Below, in pieces: positions 35,784 through 43,647 of a DNA stretch of 64,000 nucleotides. The notes below the pieces were generated by a model. That model was given only the letters and a program-made list of their open reading frames with translations. It searched no databases and had not been told where the DNA came from. The position numbers and the translations under genes were made by a program. The number at the start of each line of letters is the position of its first letter. The first letter of the stretch is position 1. Source of the DNA: TMED88 sp964515335 (GTDB lineage Bacteria > Myxococcota_A > UBA9160 > UBA4427); NCBI GenBank assembly GCA_964515335.1, contig CAZETS010000019.1:9950-73949 (forward strand), in the 5' to 3' direction.

Positions 35784-37456
35784 GTCGCGGCGTCCGTTCG
35801 GCCGGGTCCGGTGTCCGGCGGATCGAGGGGCAGCCAGACATCGAAGGTCGAGCCGCGGCCGGGCTCGCTCTCGACCGTCATGCGGCCGCCGTGGCGCTCG
35901 ACGATCCCGTACGAGGTGGACAGCCCGAGCCCTGTCCCCGATCCGACCTCCTTGGTGGTGAAGAAGGGATCGAAGATGCGCTGCTGATCGACCGGCGCGA
36001 TCCCCACCCCCGTATCCTGTATCCGCACCACGATGCCGCCCTCGCGCTGCGCGGTCACGATGCGGATCAAGCCCGGCCCGGCGTCGCGAGCAAGCGCTTC
36101 CTCGATGGCCTGATAGGCGTTGACGAGCAGGTTCATGAAGACCTGCTTGAGCGCCATCGGAAAGCAGCGCAACTCGGGGAGCTCGGCGTAGTCCTTCTCG
36201 AGCGTGACGCCGTGCTTCATCATCGTGAAGACGATGTTGGCAGTGGTGTCGACGCACTGATTCACGTCGGCGAGCGTTCGCTCGTCGTCGCCCTTGTGGG
36301 AGAAGTCGCGGAGGTCGCGCACGATGTGGCGAATGCGCTCCGAGCCCTCCTGCGACTCGAGCACCGCCTTGCGGAAGTCCCGCCGCAGAAAGTCGGCGTC
36401 GACCCGGTCCTTCGTCTCGATCAGCGCGCGCACAGCCGCCCGCGACTGCGCCTCGCCGCCCACGCTAACGGCCTCGACGAGCACGTCCACCGCATCGAGG
36501 TAGGCGTCGAGGTCGTCGAGGTACTCGGTCATCTGGTAGAGGTTCGCGTGGATGAAGCCCATGGGATTGTTGATCTCGTGGGCGACACCGGCCGCGAGCT
36601 GGCCGATCGAGGCCATCTTCTCCTGCTGCAGGACCTGCTGCTGCAGCTGCTTGATTTCGGAGAGGTCCTGGAAGATCGCCACCGCGCCGTGGGTGCCGCC
36701 GTCGGGATCGACGAGCGGCGTGCACGAGATGCCGATCGGCAGGGGCGAACCGTCGTCGAGCCGGATCATCGTCTCGGCCCCCTTGAACCGCACCCCCTCG
36801 TCGAGCGTGCGCTGCACCAACGACGGCTCGTCGGCAATCGCCGGAAACCAGTCGCCGACGTGCCGGCCCGAGAGCACCTCCTGAGCGCCGCCGAGGATCT
36901 CTCCGGCGGTGGGATTGGCGAAGGTGATGCGCCCGTTCGGGTCGACGACGAGCAGGGCACTGTTGATGCTCTGGACGATGTTCTCGTTGTAACGCTCGAG
37001 CCAGGCGATCTTGCGGTCCGCCGAGGCCCGCGCGCGCAGCTGCCGGAAACGGCGGATCTGCTCGAGGGCCACCACCGGCAGCACTTCGACGTAGTCGAGG
37101 CCGTCGCGCACGCAGTCGGACACGCCGGCGCGGAAGGCGTCGAGGGCATCCGACTCCGGGGCCGCGGCGGCGATCACGGCGACCGACGGCGGCGCCTCGG
37201 CGCCGATCTCGCCGAGCACCGCGGCAATCTCGGCCGTCTTGCGGCGATCGAAAACGATCAGGTCGATGTCGCCCGTCGCCGCGGCCCGGCAGCAACCGGC
37301 GACGTCAGCGGTGCGCAGGAAGCCAACTTCCCCGGCGATGCGGTCGAGCGCCGAGAGGGTGTCGTTCGGCGGCCCTTGCGCTTCGAAGACCACGATCTGC
37401 ACGACGGAGGGACCCGCCGCGTCTCGCCTGACGTGGGTCGATCTCTCTCGCTCCAC
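35780..37456 (-). CDS. Histidine kinase with N-terminal pseudo-receiver and PAS domain
   Basis: The 558-residue cytoplasmic kinase has an N-terminal receiver-like domain (VVQIVVFEAQG to about 130) in which the phospho-acceptor place reads LIVFDRRKTAE. A PAS domain follows (NENIVQSINSALLVVDPNGR), then a ZraS/AtoS-type HisKA with ASIGQLAAGVAHEINNPMGF and an HATPase with NLLVNAYQAIEEAL, DTGVGI and GSGTGLGLSTSYGIV. No membrane helix is evident. I chose the GTG at 37456, which has GGGGAAGG at a 6-base spacing; a longer frame lacks homology. It is coupled to the receiver gene at 35406. Confidence 0.88.
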   Translation of the reverse strand: MERERSTHVRRDAAGPSVVQIVVFEAQGPPNDTLSALDRIAGEVGFLRTADVAGCCRAAATGDIDLIVFDRRKTAEIAAVLGEIGAEAPPSVAVIAAAAPESDALDAFRAGVSDCVRDGLDYVEVLPVVALEQIRRFRQLRARASADRKIAWLERYNENIVQSINSALLVVDPNGRITFANPTAGEILGGAQEVLSGRHVGDWFPAIADEPSLVQRTLDEGVRFKGAETMIRLDDGSPLPIGISCTPLVDPDGGTHGAVAIFQDLSEIKQLQQQVLQQEKMASIGQLAAGVAHEINNPMGFIHANLYQMTEYLDDLDAYLDAVDVLVEAVSVGGEAQSRAAVRALIETKDRVDADFLRRDFRKAVLESQEGSERIRHIVRDLRDFSHKGDDERTLADVNQCVDTTANIVFTMMKHGVTLEKDYAELPELRCFPMALKQVFMNLLVNAYQAIEEALARDAGPGLIRIVTAQREGGIVVRIQDTGVGIAPVDQQRIFDPFFTTKEVGSGTGLGLSTSYGIVERHGGRMTVESEPGRGSTFDVWLPLDPPDTGPGRTDAAT

Positions 37457-37573
37457 CTTGCACCTTCCCCAGAGCCCGCTGCGCCCGGAAGGGGGCGTAC
37501 GGGTGTCGGTGGGGGGGGTGCAAGCCAATCTACCGGATCGGCGAAGGGCCACCAACCCGACGGCCCGGCCCGA

Positions 37574-38275
37574 TCAGGCGCCCAGCCCGCCCTCGCCGGT
37601 GCGCAGGTCGACGCCTACCCTGGCGGCGCGCCGGTAGTAGGTACTTCGCCCGATGCCGAGTCGCTTCGCGGCCTCGGCGGCGTCGCCGCCGGCCTCGCGC
37701 AGCGCGCGCTCGAGGGCGAGTCGCTCGTAGGCCTCGAGCGACAGTGGCACGTCGGTGGCCGGCTCGGCGACGAGCGGCACGCGAACCCAATCCGAGGCGA
37801 GGTCGTGCGCGCCGGCCCGGCCACGCGCCGGCCGCAGCTCGCCTGCGTCGCCGCCCGACGCCCGCAGACTTGCGGCTTCCACTGAGTCGAGCACGCGATC
37901 CACGTCTATGAACGGCTTACAAAGAAAGTCGAAGGCTCCCGCCCGCATGCACGAAACGGCACTCTCGATGCTGGGGCGAGCGGTCATCGCGATCACCTCG
38001 ACGTCCGGGCGCTCGCGCCTGACGCGCTCGATCCGCTCGAGGCCGAGCTGATCCGCGCCTCCCGGACGATCGCTGCAGAGATCCAGCAGCAACACGGCCA
38101 GCCGCGGGCTGCTCAGCCAGCTGCCGAGCGCGTCGAGATCGTTCGCGGCCACGATCGTATGACCACAGGGAGCGAGAATGCGGCAAATCGCACGTTGCAC
38201 CAGCGGCTCGGCGTCGACGACCGCAACCGCGTCGCGAACGACGCCGGCCGCACCCCTCCTTGCCCCGCGTGACAT
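37574..38275 (-). CDS. REC-Fis response regulator (no AAA+ domain)
   Basis: The 233-residue protein joins a receiver domain to a C-terminal Fis-type HTH (AAEAAKRLGIGRSTYYRRAA), with no sigma54-activation domain, as in RegA/ActR-type regulators. Receiver features are VAVVDAEPLVQRAI (acidic pocket reduced to DAE), Asp in VLLLDLCSDRPGG, Thr in VIAMTARPS and Lys in DFLCKPFIDVD. A loop after the phospho-acceptor is longer than usual. I use the ATG at 38275; an in-frame ATG at 38287 adds four residues. It is divergent from the NtrC-type activator. Confidence 0.83.
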   Translation of the reverse strand: MSRGARRGAAGVVRDAVAVVDAEPLVQRAICRILAPCGHTIVAANDLDALGSWLSSPRLAVLLLDLCSDRPGGADQLGLERIERVRRERPDVEVIAMTARPSIESAVSCMRAGAFDFLCKPFIDVDRVLDSVEAASLRASGGDAGELRPARGRAGAHDLASDWVRVPLVAEPATDVPLSLEAYERLALERALREAGGDAAEAAKRLGIGRSTYYRRAARVGVDLRTGEGGLGA

Positions 38276-38404
38276 GCCTCGCTCCATGCCCAGTGCATCG
38301 GCCCCGGTCGCCGAGCCCTTGAGGCGTTGCGCCACGTCGGGTTGATGCGGCGGTGGGGCCGGTCTATGCTGCTCGCGCCCCCCCTCCGCACCGCGGAGTA
38401 GACC

Positions 38405-39808
38405 CTGCACGCATCTCACGTACTCGTCGTCGACGACGAAGAACTCTACCGGCGGGCACTCGAGCGCATCCTGCGCCGCGTCGGACACCAGGTCACCATG
38501 GCCCGAGATGCGAGCGAGGCGCTCTCGGCCGTCTCGGCCGCCGCCGTCTCGGCGGAGCCGCTCGACCTCGTGCTGTGCGACGTCAAGATGCCCGGCATCA
38601 ACGGGCTCGAGCTGGTTCGGCAGATCCACGACCTGCAGCCCGACCTGCCCTGCATCGTGATCACCGGCTACGGCAGCGCCGAGGCGTCAGTCGAAGCACT
38701 CAGGGCCGGCGCCCACTGGTACCTCGAGAAGCCCTTCGAGCAGGAACGCCTCGACGTGGTGCGGCGCCTGGTCGAGCAGGCCATCGAGCACGGCCGGCTC
38801 AAGGCCGAGAACCGCCGCCTGCAGAGCGCCCTGCGCTCCAAGTACAAGTTCGACAGCATCGTCGGCAAGAGCGCCGCCCTGATGCACGTGCTCTCGCTGG
38901 TCGAGAAGGTCGCGGATACGGACAGCACCGTGCTCGTGACCGGCGAGAGCGGCACCGGCAAGGAGCTGATCGCCCGCGCCCTGCACTACAACAGCCGCCG
39001 CGCCGACCGCACCCTCGTCACCGTGAACTGCGGTGCGATTCCCGAGGAGCTGCTCGAATCGGAGCTTTTCGGCCACGTCAAGGGAGCCTTCACCAACGCC
39101 ACCCACGACCGTGAAGGCCGCTTCGCGATGGCCGACGGCGGCACGATCTTCCTCGACGAAATCGGTGACATGAGCCCGAGCCTGCAGGTCAAGCTGCTGC
39201 GCGTCCTGCAGGAGCGCACCTTCGAGCCGGTCGGCTCCTCGAAGACCGTACGGGTCGACGTGCGGATCATCGCGGCCACCCACCAGGACCTGCCGAAGCT
39301 GATCGAGCAGAACGAGTTCCGCGAGGACCTCTACTACCGGCTGAACGTCTTCCCGATCACGGTGCCGCCGCTGCGCGCCAGACACGAGGACGTGCCGCTG
39401 CTCGTGCACCACTTCCTCGATGTCGCCTCGCAGGACCGCGGGCTCCAGGTCGACTCGATCAGCGACGAGGCGATAGCGTGCCTGGCCGGCTACGAGTGGC
39501 CGGGAAACATCCGCGAGCTCGAGAACACCATCGAGCGGCTCGCGATCCTCGCCTCGGGGCCCGAGATCGTCCTCGACGACCTGCCCGACCAGCTGCGTGG
39601 CTCGGCGCACCCGGGGCCGAGCGTGGGCCAGCCCCTACCCGCCGACGGCATCTCGCTCAACGGCGCCGTCGAGCAGCTCGAGCGCGACCTGATCGGCCAG
39701 GCGCTCGACCGAACCCAGTGGAACAAGAACCGCGCCGCCCAGCTGTTGGGCCTGAATCGCACCACCCTGCTCGAAAAGATCAAGAAGCGCGGGCTCACCC
39801 CCCCGTAG
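38405..39808 (+). CDS. NtrC-family sigma54 activator with GAFTNA loop and probable CTG start
   Basis: The 467-residue protein has a receiver (VLVVDDEELYRR, Asp in LVLCDVKMPGINGLEL, Lys in YLEKPFEQERL), an AAA+ domain with Walker A TGESGTGKE and a Fis-type HTH (NKNRAAQLLGLNRTTLLEKI). The sigma54-contact loop reads GAFTNA instead of GAFTGA. The first ATG (38498) would delete the acidic pocket; the only start that keeps the receiver whole is CTG at 38405, which has GGAG at a 6-base spacing right after an in-frame TAG. It lies just upstream of a sigma54-promoted sigma-factor gene. Confidence 0.88.
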   Translation: MHASHVLVVDDEELYRRALERILRRVGHQVTMARDASEALSAVSAAAVSAEPLDLVLCDVKMPGINGLELVRQIHDLQPDLPCIVITGYGSAEASVEALRAGAHWYLEKPFEQERLDVVRRLVEQAIEHGRLKAENRRLQSALRSKYKFDSIVGKSAALMHVLSLVEKVADTDSTVLVTGESGTGKELIARALHYNSRRADRTLVTVNCGAIPEELLESELFGHVKGAFTNATHDREGRFAMADGGTIFLDEIGDMSPSLQVKLLRVLQERTFEPVGSSKTVRVDVRIIAATHQDLPKLIEQNEFREDLYYRLNVFPITVPPLRARHEDVPLLVHHFLDVASQDRGLQVDSISDEAIACLAGYEWPGNIRELENTIERLAILASGPEIVLDDLPDQLRGSAHPGPSVGQPLPADGISLNGAVEQLERDLIGQALDRTQWNKNRAAQLLGLNRTTLLEKIKKRGLTPP

Positions 39809-40004
39809 CGACGGGTCGCTGCGAAGATTTCGTCTTCACTCGCGCGGCGGACACGCCGAAGCAGTGGAGGTCGCCGCGTGGCCTCCCGTACTACTCGGGC
39901 CGCGCACGTGGATGACGTTTTCGTAACTCCTGCCGCCCGATTTCGTCGGCTCACTGACGCTCTTGCATGTGGGTGAGCCGTCCTGCAGCCGCCTGAGGCA
40001 GGGC

Positions 40005-40026
40005 ACCGCGCAGAAATCTGCGCGGT
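40005..40026. promoter_or_regulatory. 22-base palindrome upstream of the sigma54 promoter
   Basis: ACCGCGCAGA and TCTGCGCGGT form a perfect inverted repeat separated by AA. The centre lies about 130 bases before the sigma54 -24 element, a typical distance for an activator upstream site. It could also act as a terminator hairpin for the activator gene 200 bases earlier, but no T-run follows. I favour an enhancer-site reading. Confidence 0.45.
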
Positions 40027-40145
40027 AAGCCTCCGCCCGGTGCCCCGGAATCACTCGCGATTCCAGCTAGATGCGGCTTGCCGCTCGGCCCTTCTCGCGG
40101 CCCCGGGCCCGTCCGGCCGCGTTTTTCCGACCTCGAACGATCACT

Positions 40146-40161
40146 TGGCACGCAGCCTGCT
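40146..40161 (+). promoter_or_regulatory. Sigma54 (RpoN) promoter of the FliA/WhiG-type sigma gene
   Basis: TGGCACGCAGCCTGCT matches the consensus TGGCACG-N4-TTGCW with one mismatch and exact GG-N10-GC spacing (40147-40148 and 40159-40160). The expected transcript start near 40172 leaves a leader of about 50 bases and excludes the longer open frame from 40078, which supports the ATG at 40225. Confidence 0.85.
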
Positions 40162-40224
40162 CTTGTATGGGGTGCAGCCGCGAACCGGGCTGCGCCACCC
40201 CTCGACCGGGGGGAGGGGAACTCG

Positions 40225-41025
40225 ATGCGAGCCGGTGACGGCGATGAGGAGAAGGGCGAGATGGAGGCGATTCTTCGCGAGGCGAAGGAGAAGTACAACG
40301 AGATCCCCTCGGATGTGAAAGACGAGATCGTCCTCGAGCACACGTCGCTCATCCGGTACATCGTGAACCGGATCGCAGTGCGCCTGCCCTCGCACATCGA
40401 CCTCGACGACCTCTACAACACCGGCGTGATCGGCCTGATGGACGCAATCGAGAAGTACGACCCGGAGAAGAACTGCAAGTTCAAGACGTACGCGGAGTTC
40501 CGCATCAAGGGCGCCATCCTCGACCAGCTGCGCTCGCTGGACTGGGTGCCGCGCAGCGTCCGGCAGAAGAGCCGCAAGCTCGAGCGGGCCTACGGCGAGG
40601 TCGAGCAGCGCCTCGGACGATCGGCGACCGACGACGAAGTGGCCGACTCGCTGGGGCTCGAGATCGACAAGTTCCACACGTTGCTCAACCAGGTACGCGG
40701 CATCTCGCTGGTCAACCTGGAGGAGGTCCGCGGCACGAACAGCGACGGCGACCGCGCCGGCACCTTCGCGGACATCATCGAAGACGTCCACAGCGAGAAT
40801 CCCTTCGCCTCCCTCAAGCTGCTGGAGACGAAGCACGTCATCTCGGACACGATCGGGACGCTGCCCGAGAAGGAGCGCCTGGTCGTCTCGCTCTACTACT
40901 ACGAAGATCTCAACATGAAAGAGATCGGCAGCATCCTCGGCATCACCGAATCTCGTGTGTGCCAGATCCACACCAAGGCCGTGATGCGCCTCCGCTCGAA
41001 GCTCAAGGGCATCGCCGATCGCTGA
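40225..41025 (+). CDS. FliA/WhiG-family (sigma28-type) RNA polymerase sigma factor
   Basis: The 266-residue group 3 sigma factor has region 2 VLEHTSLIRYIVNRIAVRLP, DLYNTGVIGLMDAIEKYD and FKTYAEFRIKGAILDQLRSL, followed by DWVPRSVRQKSRKLERAYGE (the FliA signature), region 3, and region 4 TLPEKERLVVSLYYYEDLNM, KEIGSILGITESRVCQIHTK. The ATG at 40225 has GGAGGGG at ideal spacing. FliA-type factors drive late flagellar or other motility and developmental genes; no flagellar genes or FlgM are in the window. The sigma54 promoter upstream implies control by an NtrC-type activator, possibly the one next door. Confidence 0.92.
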   Translation: MRAGDGDEEKGEMEAILREAKEKYNEIPSDVKDEIVLEHTSLIRYIVNRIAVRLPSHIDLDDLYNTGVIGLMDAIEKYDPEKNCKFKTYAEFRIKGAILDQLRSLDWVPRSVRQKSRKLERAYGEVEQRLGRSATDDEVADSLGLEIDKFHTLLNQVRGISLVNLEEVRGTNSDGDRAGTFADIIEDVHSENPFASLKLLETKHVISDTIGTLPEKERLVVSLYYYEDLNMKEIGSILGITESRVCQIHTKAVMRLRSKLKGIADR

Positions 41026-41121
41026 CCGGGATCGCCGATTCCCGGCTGCAATGCGCGACGCCGCGAGCACGCCTCGACCTGCCGGCCGGCTCGGCGGCCC
41101 GTCCCGCAGGCCGGATCGGGA

Positions 41122-41913
41122 CTATTTGTCGTACCGCACCAGCAAGGCGGTGACGTTGTCGATGCCGCCTCGCTCGTTGGCCGAGCGGATGAGCAGGTCG
41201 CAGGCCGCCTGGGGCTCGTCGGCCGCGAGGACGCGGGCCAGGATCTCGTCGTCGCGCAGATGCGCGGTGAGGCCGTCCGAGCACATCAGCACGCGATCTC
41301 CGGGCTGAAGCGTGAGCTCGGCGAGATCGGGCACGGCGCGCTTCCGCACGCCGAGCGCGCGTGTCAGCACGTGGCGGTGCGGGTGCTCGCAGGCGTCGGC
41401 CTCGCTGATCTGCTGGCGCCGCAGCAGCTCACCCACCACCGAGTGGTCGTCGGTCAGCAGCCGGATGCGGTCGCCGCGGACCAGGTAGGCCCGGCTGTCG
41501 CCGACGTGGGCGAGCGCAAGCCGCTCCTCGCCGAGCAGCAGGGCGACCAACGTCGTCCCCATCCCCCGCAGCTCCCCGTCGTGCAGAGCGGCGGTGTGGA
41601 TCTCGCGATTCGCGCAGTCCACCGCGTGGCGAAGCTTCTCGGCGGGGCTCACCGCCGAGCCCTGGAGGGCCTCGACGGCACGAATCGCCGCCTCGGCGGC
41701 CATCTCGCTTGCGACCTGACCGGCGCGATGCCCCCCCATGCCGTCCGCCACCAGATAGAGCCCTAGACCGGGCGCCATCGCGTAGCGGTCTTCGTTGGCC
41801 GCTCGCCGGCGTCCCACGTCGGTGCTGGCAGCGGCACGCAAGACCAAGGTCGGACTCCCGGATGGGTTGCCGGAATTCGGCCCCTCCGCGCGCTCGACCG
41901 ATCTGCGAGACAT
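41122..41913 (-). CDS. PP2C-family Ser/Thr protein phosphatase
   Basis: The 263-residue phosphatase has the PppA/Stp arrangement: AASTDVGRRRAANEDRYAMA, LYLVADGMGGHRAGQVAS, GMGTTLVALLLGEERLALAH, VGDSRAYLVRGDRIR, VLMCSDGLTAHLRDDEI and the closing GIDNVTALLVRYD. Metal-binding Asp residues are in place. It is soluble. It removes phosphate from Ser/Thr kinase targets; no Ser/Thr kinase is in the window. I chose the ATG at 41913 over a longer frame. Its location between a sigma factor and a response regulator is suggestive of signalling but no partner is shown. Confidence 0.9.
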   Translation of the reverse strand: MSRRSVERAEGPNSGNPSGSPTLVLRAAASTDVGRRRAANEDRYAMAPGLGLYLVADGMGGHRAGQVASEMAAEAAIRAVEALQGSAVSPAEKLRHAVDCANREIHTAALHDGELRGMGTTLVALLLGEERLALAHVGDSRAYLVRGDRIRLLTDDHSVVGELLRRQQISEADACEHPHRHVLTRALGVRKRAVPDLAELTLQPGDRVLMCSDGLTAHLRDDEILARVLAADEPQAACDLLIRSANERGGIDNVTALLVRYDK

Positions 41914-42113
41914 GGGCGCCACGGGACCCGTGCGGGCTGTGCGGAGAGGCGCTCGATTGGATCGGCGGGAGCTGCGCGGGGCTTGAACCCTGGACGGAAG
42001 TGCCCCGCGGCGCGCCGACGCGGCACCCGCGGCTCCGCGAATCGTGCAGAAATCGTTCAATTACCGGAGCCAGGGGGACGATGATTCCCACAGGCGTTAC
42101 GCTCACGGTGTGC

Positions 42114-42146
42114 ATCGGGGTGGGCTTTTCCCCCGATTTCGGGGGG
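42114..42146 (+). promoter_or_regulatory. Two mutually exclusive hairpins over the ribosome-binding site
   Basis: ATCGGGG (42114-42120) can pair with CCCCGAT (42131-42137). The same CCCCGA (42131-42136) can instead pair with TCGGGG (42139-42144), which runs into the Shine-Dalgarno GGGGGGAGAG of the response-regulator gene at 42155. One fold leaves the ribosome site free, the other hides it. Pairings are seen; regulation is inferred. Confidence 0.4.
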
Positions 42147-42154
42147 AGAGACCC

Positions 42155-43534
42155 ATGCCCAAGACCCTGCTCCTCGCCGACGACAGTGTCGTCATCCAGA
42201 AGCTCGTCGGACTGAGCTTTGCGAACGAGGACGTCGAGCTCGTCACCACCGACAACGGTGACGACGCGATCGGCAAGGCACGCGCGTGCCGGCCCGACAT
42301 CGTGCTGGCCGACGTCGTCATGCCCGGCCGCAGCGGCTACGAGGTGTGCGAGGCCATCAAGGGCGACCCCGAGCTGGCCCACGTCCCCGTGATCCTTCTG
42401 ACCGGCACCTTCGAGGCCTTCGACGAGTCGCGCGCCCGGGCGGCCGGATCGAACGGGCACATCACGAAGCCCTTCGAGGCGCAGGCACTGGTCGACCGCG
42501 TCAACGAGCTGCTCAGCGCAGCGCCGCCGGCCGCGACACCCGAGTTCGAGACCTTCGACGGCTTCGCGATCGCCGAGCCGGCCGTTCCCGATCGGCTGTC
42601 CGCCGAAGGCGGCTTCGGGGTCGCCACAGGGAACGCGGGACCGCCGCCGCTGACCGACACGGACCTGCTGTCGGCTCCGCTCGTGACGCCCGAACCCGAC
42701 GACGTCGGCTTCGGCGATGGCGAGCACACGATCGCCATGCTGCCGGACATCGCCGAGGACGACCTTTTCGCGACGGCGGACACCGCGCCGGCGATCGGCG
42801 CCGACATGCCCTTCGAGGCGACCGACGCGACACCGCTGATCGAAGACCCGATCACGGTACCGCCGCCGATCTTGGACGCTTCCGACCCGCTCGGGGCGCC
42901 CGCCTCCTTCGATGCGCCGGCGCACCTGGACCAGCCTGGCGATCCCTCGCTCACCACCGTCATCATGAGCGAAGGCGACAGGTCGAGCGACGACATCTCG
43001 TTCGCCGAGCCGATCGGCCCGGTGCGCTTTCTGGACCACGAAGCCGTTCACCAGGACAGCGGTCACACGATGGGGGCCGGCGACCCCTTCTCGCAGCCGG
43101 TCGGCCACGAAGAGTCCGACTCGGGCTTCGACTTCGGGACGGCCGAAACGCCCGCGCCGGTCGACGCCGGCCCGTCGAGCGGCGGCACGGAACCGATCGA
43201 CGACATCGCGCTCAGCGAAGGTCTGCTCGGCAAGCCGATCCGCCTGGACGACGAGGCGCCCGCCCCCGAGCCGGTCCACACGCAACTCGCGCCGCCGGCC
43301 GACGAGGCAGGCGGCGGGCCCGCCAGCGCCGGGCCGGACATCACGCCGGTGATGCGCGACCGGATCCACGACACCCTCGAGCGCGTCGCCTGGGAGGCCC
43401 TCGCCGACTTGAACGAGACCCTCGTCAAGCAGGTGCTGGAGCGCGTCGAGGCGATCGCCTGGGAGGTGATCCCGCAGATGGCCGAGGTCCTCGTCAAGGA
43501 GGAGATCCGGCGCATGAAGGACCAGGACGAGTAG
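42155..43534 (+). CDS. Response regulator with long acidic linker and helical C-terminal tail
   Basis: The 459-residue protein has an N-terminal receiver (LLLADDSVVIQKLVGLSF, Asp in IVLADVVMPGRSGYEV, Thr in ILLTGTFEAF, Lys in HITKPFEAQALVDRV). A roughly 260-residue Pro/Asp/Glu-rich, low-complexity linker follows. The C-terminal 65 residues form an amphipathic helical module (ITPVMRDRIHDTLERVAWEA and AIAWEVIPQMAEVLVKEEIR). I have the impression that this tail recurs in deltaproteobacterial response regulators, without a known function. It may be a targeting or oligomerisation tail. The ATG follows GGGGGGAGAG. Confidence 0.85.
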   Translation: MPKTLLLADDSVVIQKLVGLSFANEDVELVTTDNGDDAIGKARACRPDIVLADVVMPGRSGYEVCEAIKGDPELAHVPVILLTGTFEAFDESRARAAGSNGHITKPFEAQALVDRVNELLSAAPPAATPEFETFDGFAIAEPAVPDRLSAEGGFGVATGNAGPPPLTDTDLLSAPLVTPEPDDVGFGDGEHTIAMLPDIAEDDLFATADTAPAIGADMPFEATDATPLIEDPITVPPPILDASDPLGAPASFDAPAHLDQPGDPSLTTVIMSEGDRSSDDISFAEPIGPVRFLDHEAVHQDSGHTMGAGDPFSQPVGHEESDSGFDFGTAETPAPVDAGPSSGGTEPIDDIALSEGLLGKPIRLDDEAPAPEPVHTQLAPPADEAGGGPASAGPDITPVMRDRIHDTLERVAWEALADLNETLVKQVLERVEAIAWEVIPQMAEVLVKEEIRRMKDQDE

Positions 43535-43647
43535 GCGACAAGCGGGCACGCCGCACCCGCCAGCCCCTGCCCGGTCGCAGTGAGCGGGACTTCTCGACAG
43601 GCTGCTAGACTGCGCGCCCGGCCACCTTCCAGCGGCTCGGAGCGTCC

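Larger units (their letters stand above)
39809..40224. other. Gene-free regulatory stretch before the FliA-type sigma gene
   Basis: About 415 bases hold no supported gene. They contain the 22-base palindrome at 40005-40026, a smaller inverted repeat GGAATC/GATTCC (40047-40064) and the sigma54 promoter at 40146-40161. The palindromes lie 80-160 bases upstream of the promoter, where enhancer-binding proteins normally bind. Confidence 0.6.

Noticed and set aside
40078..40224. Longer N-terminus of the FliA-type sigma factor
   Set aside because: The sigma54 promoter lies inside this stretch, and the ATG at 40225 has an ideal ribosome-binding site; the upstream residues are Pro/Arg-rich.
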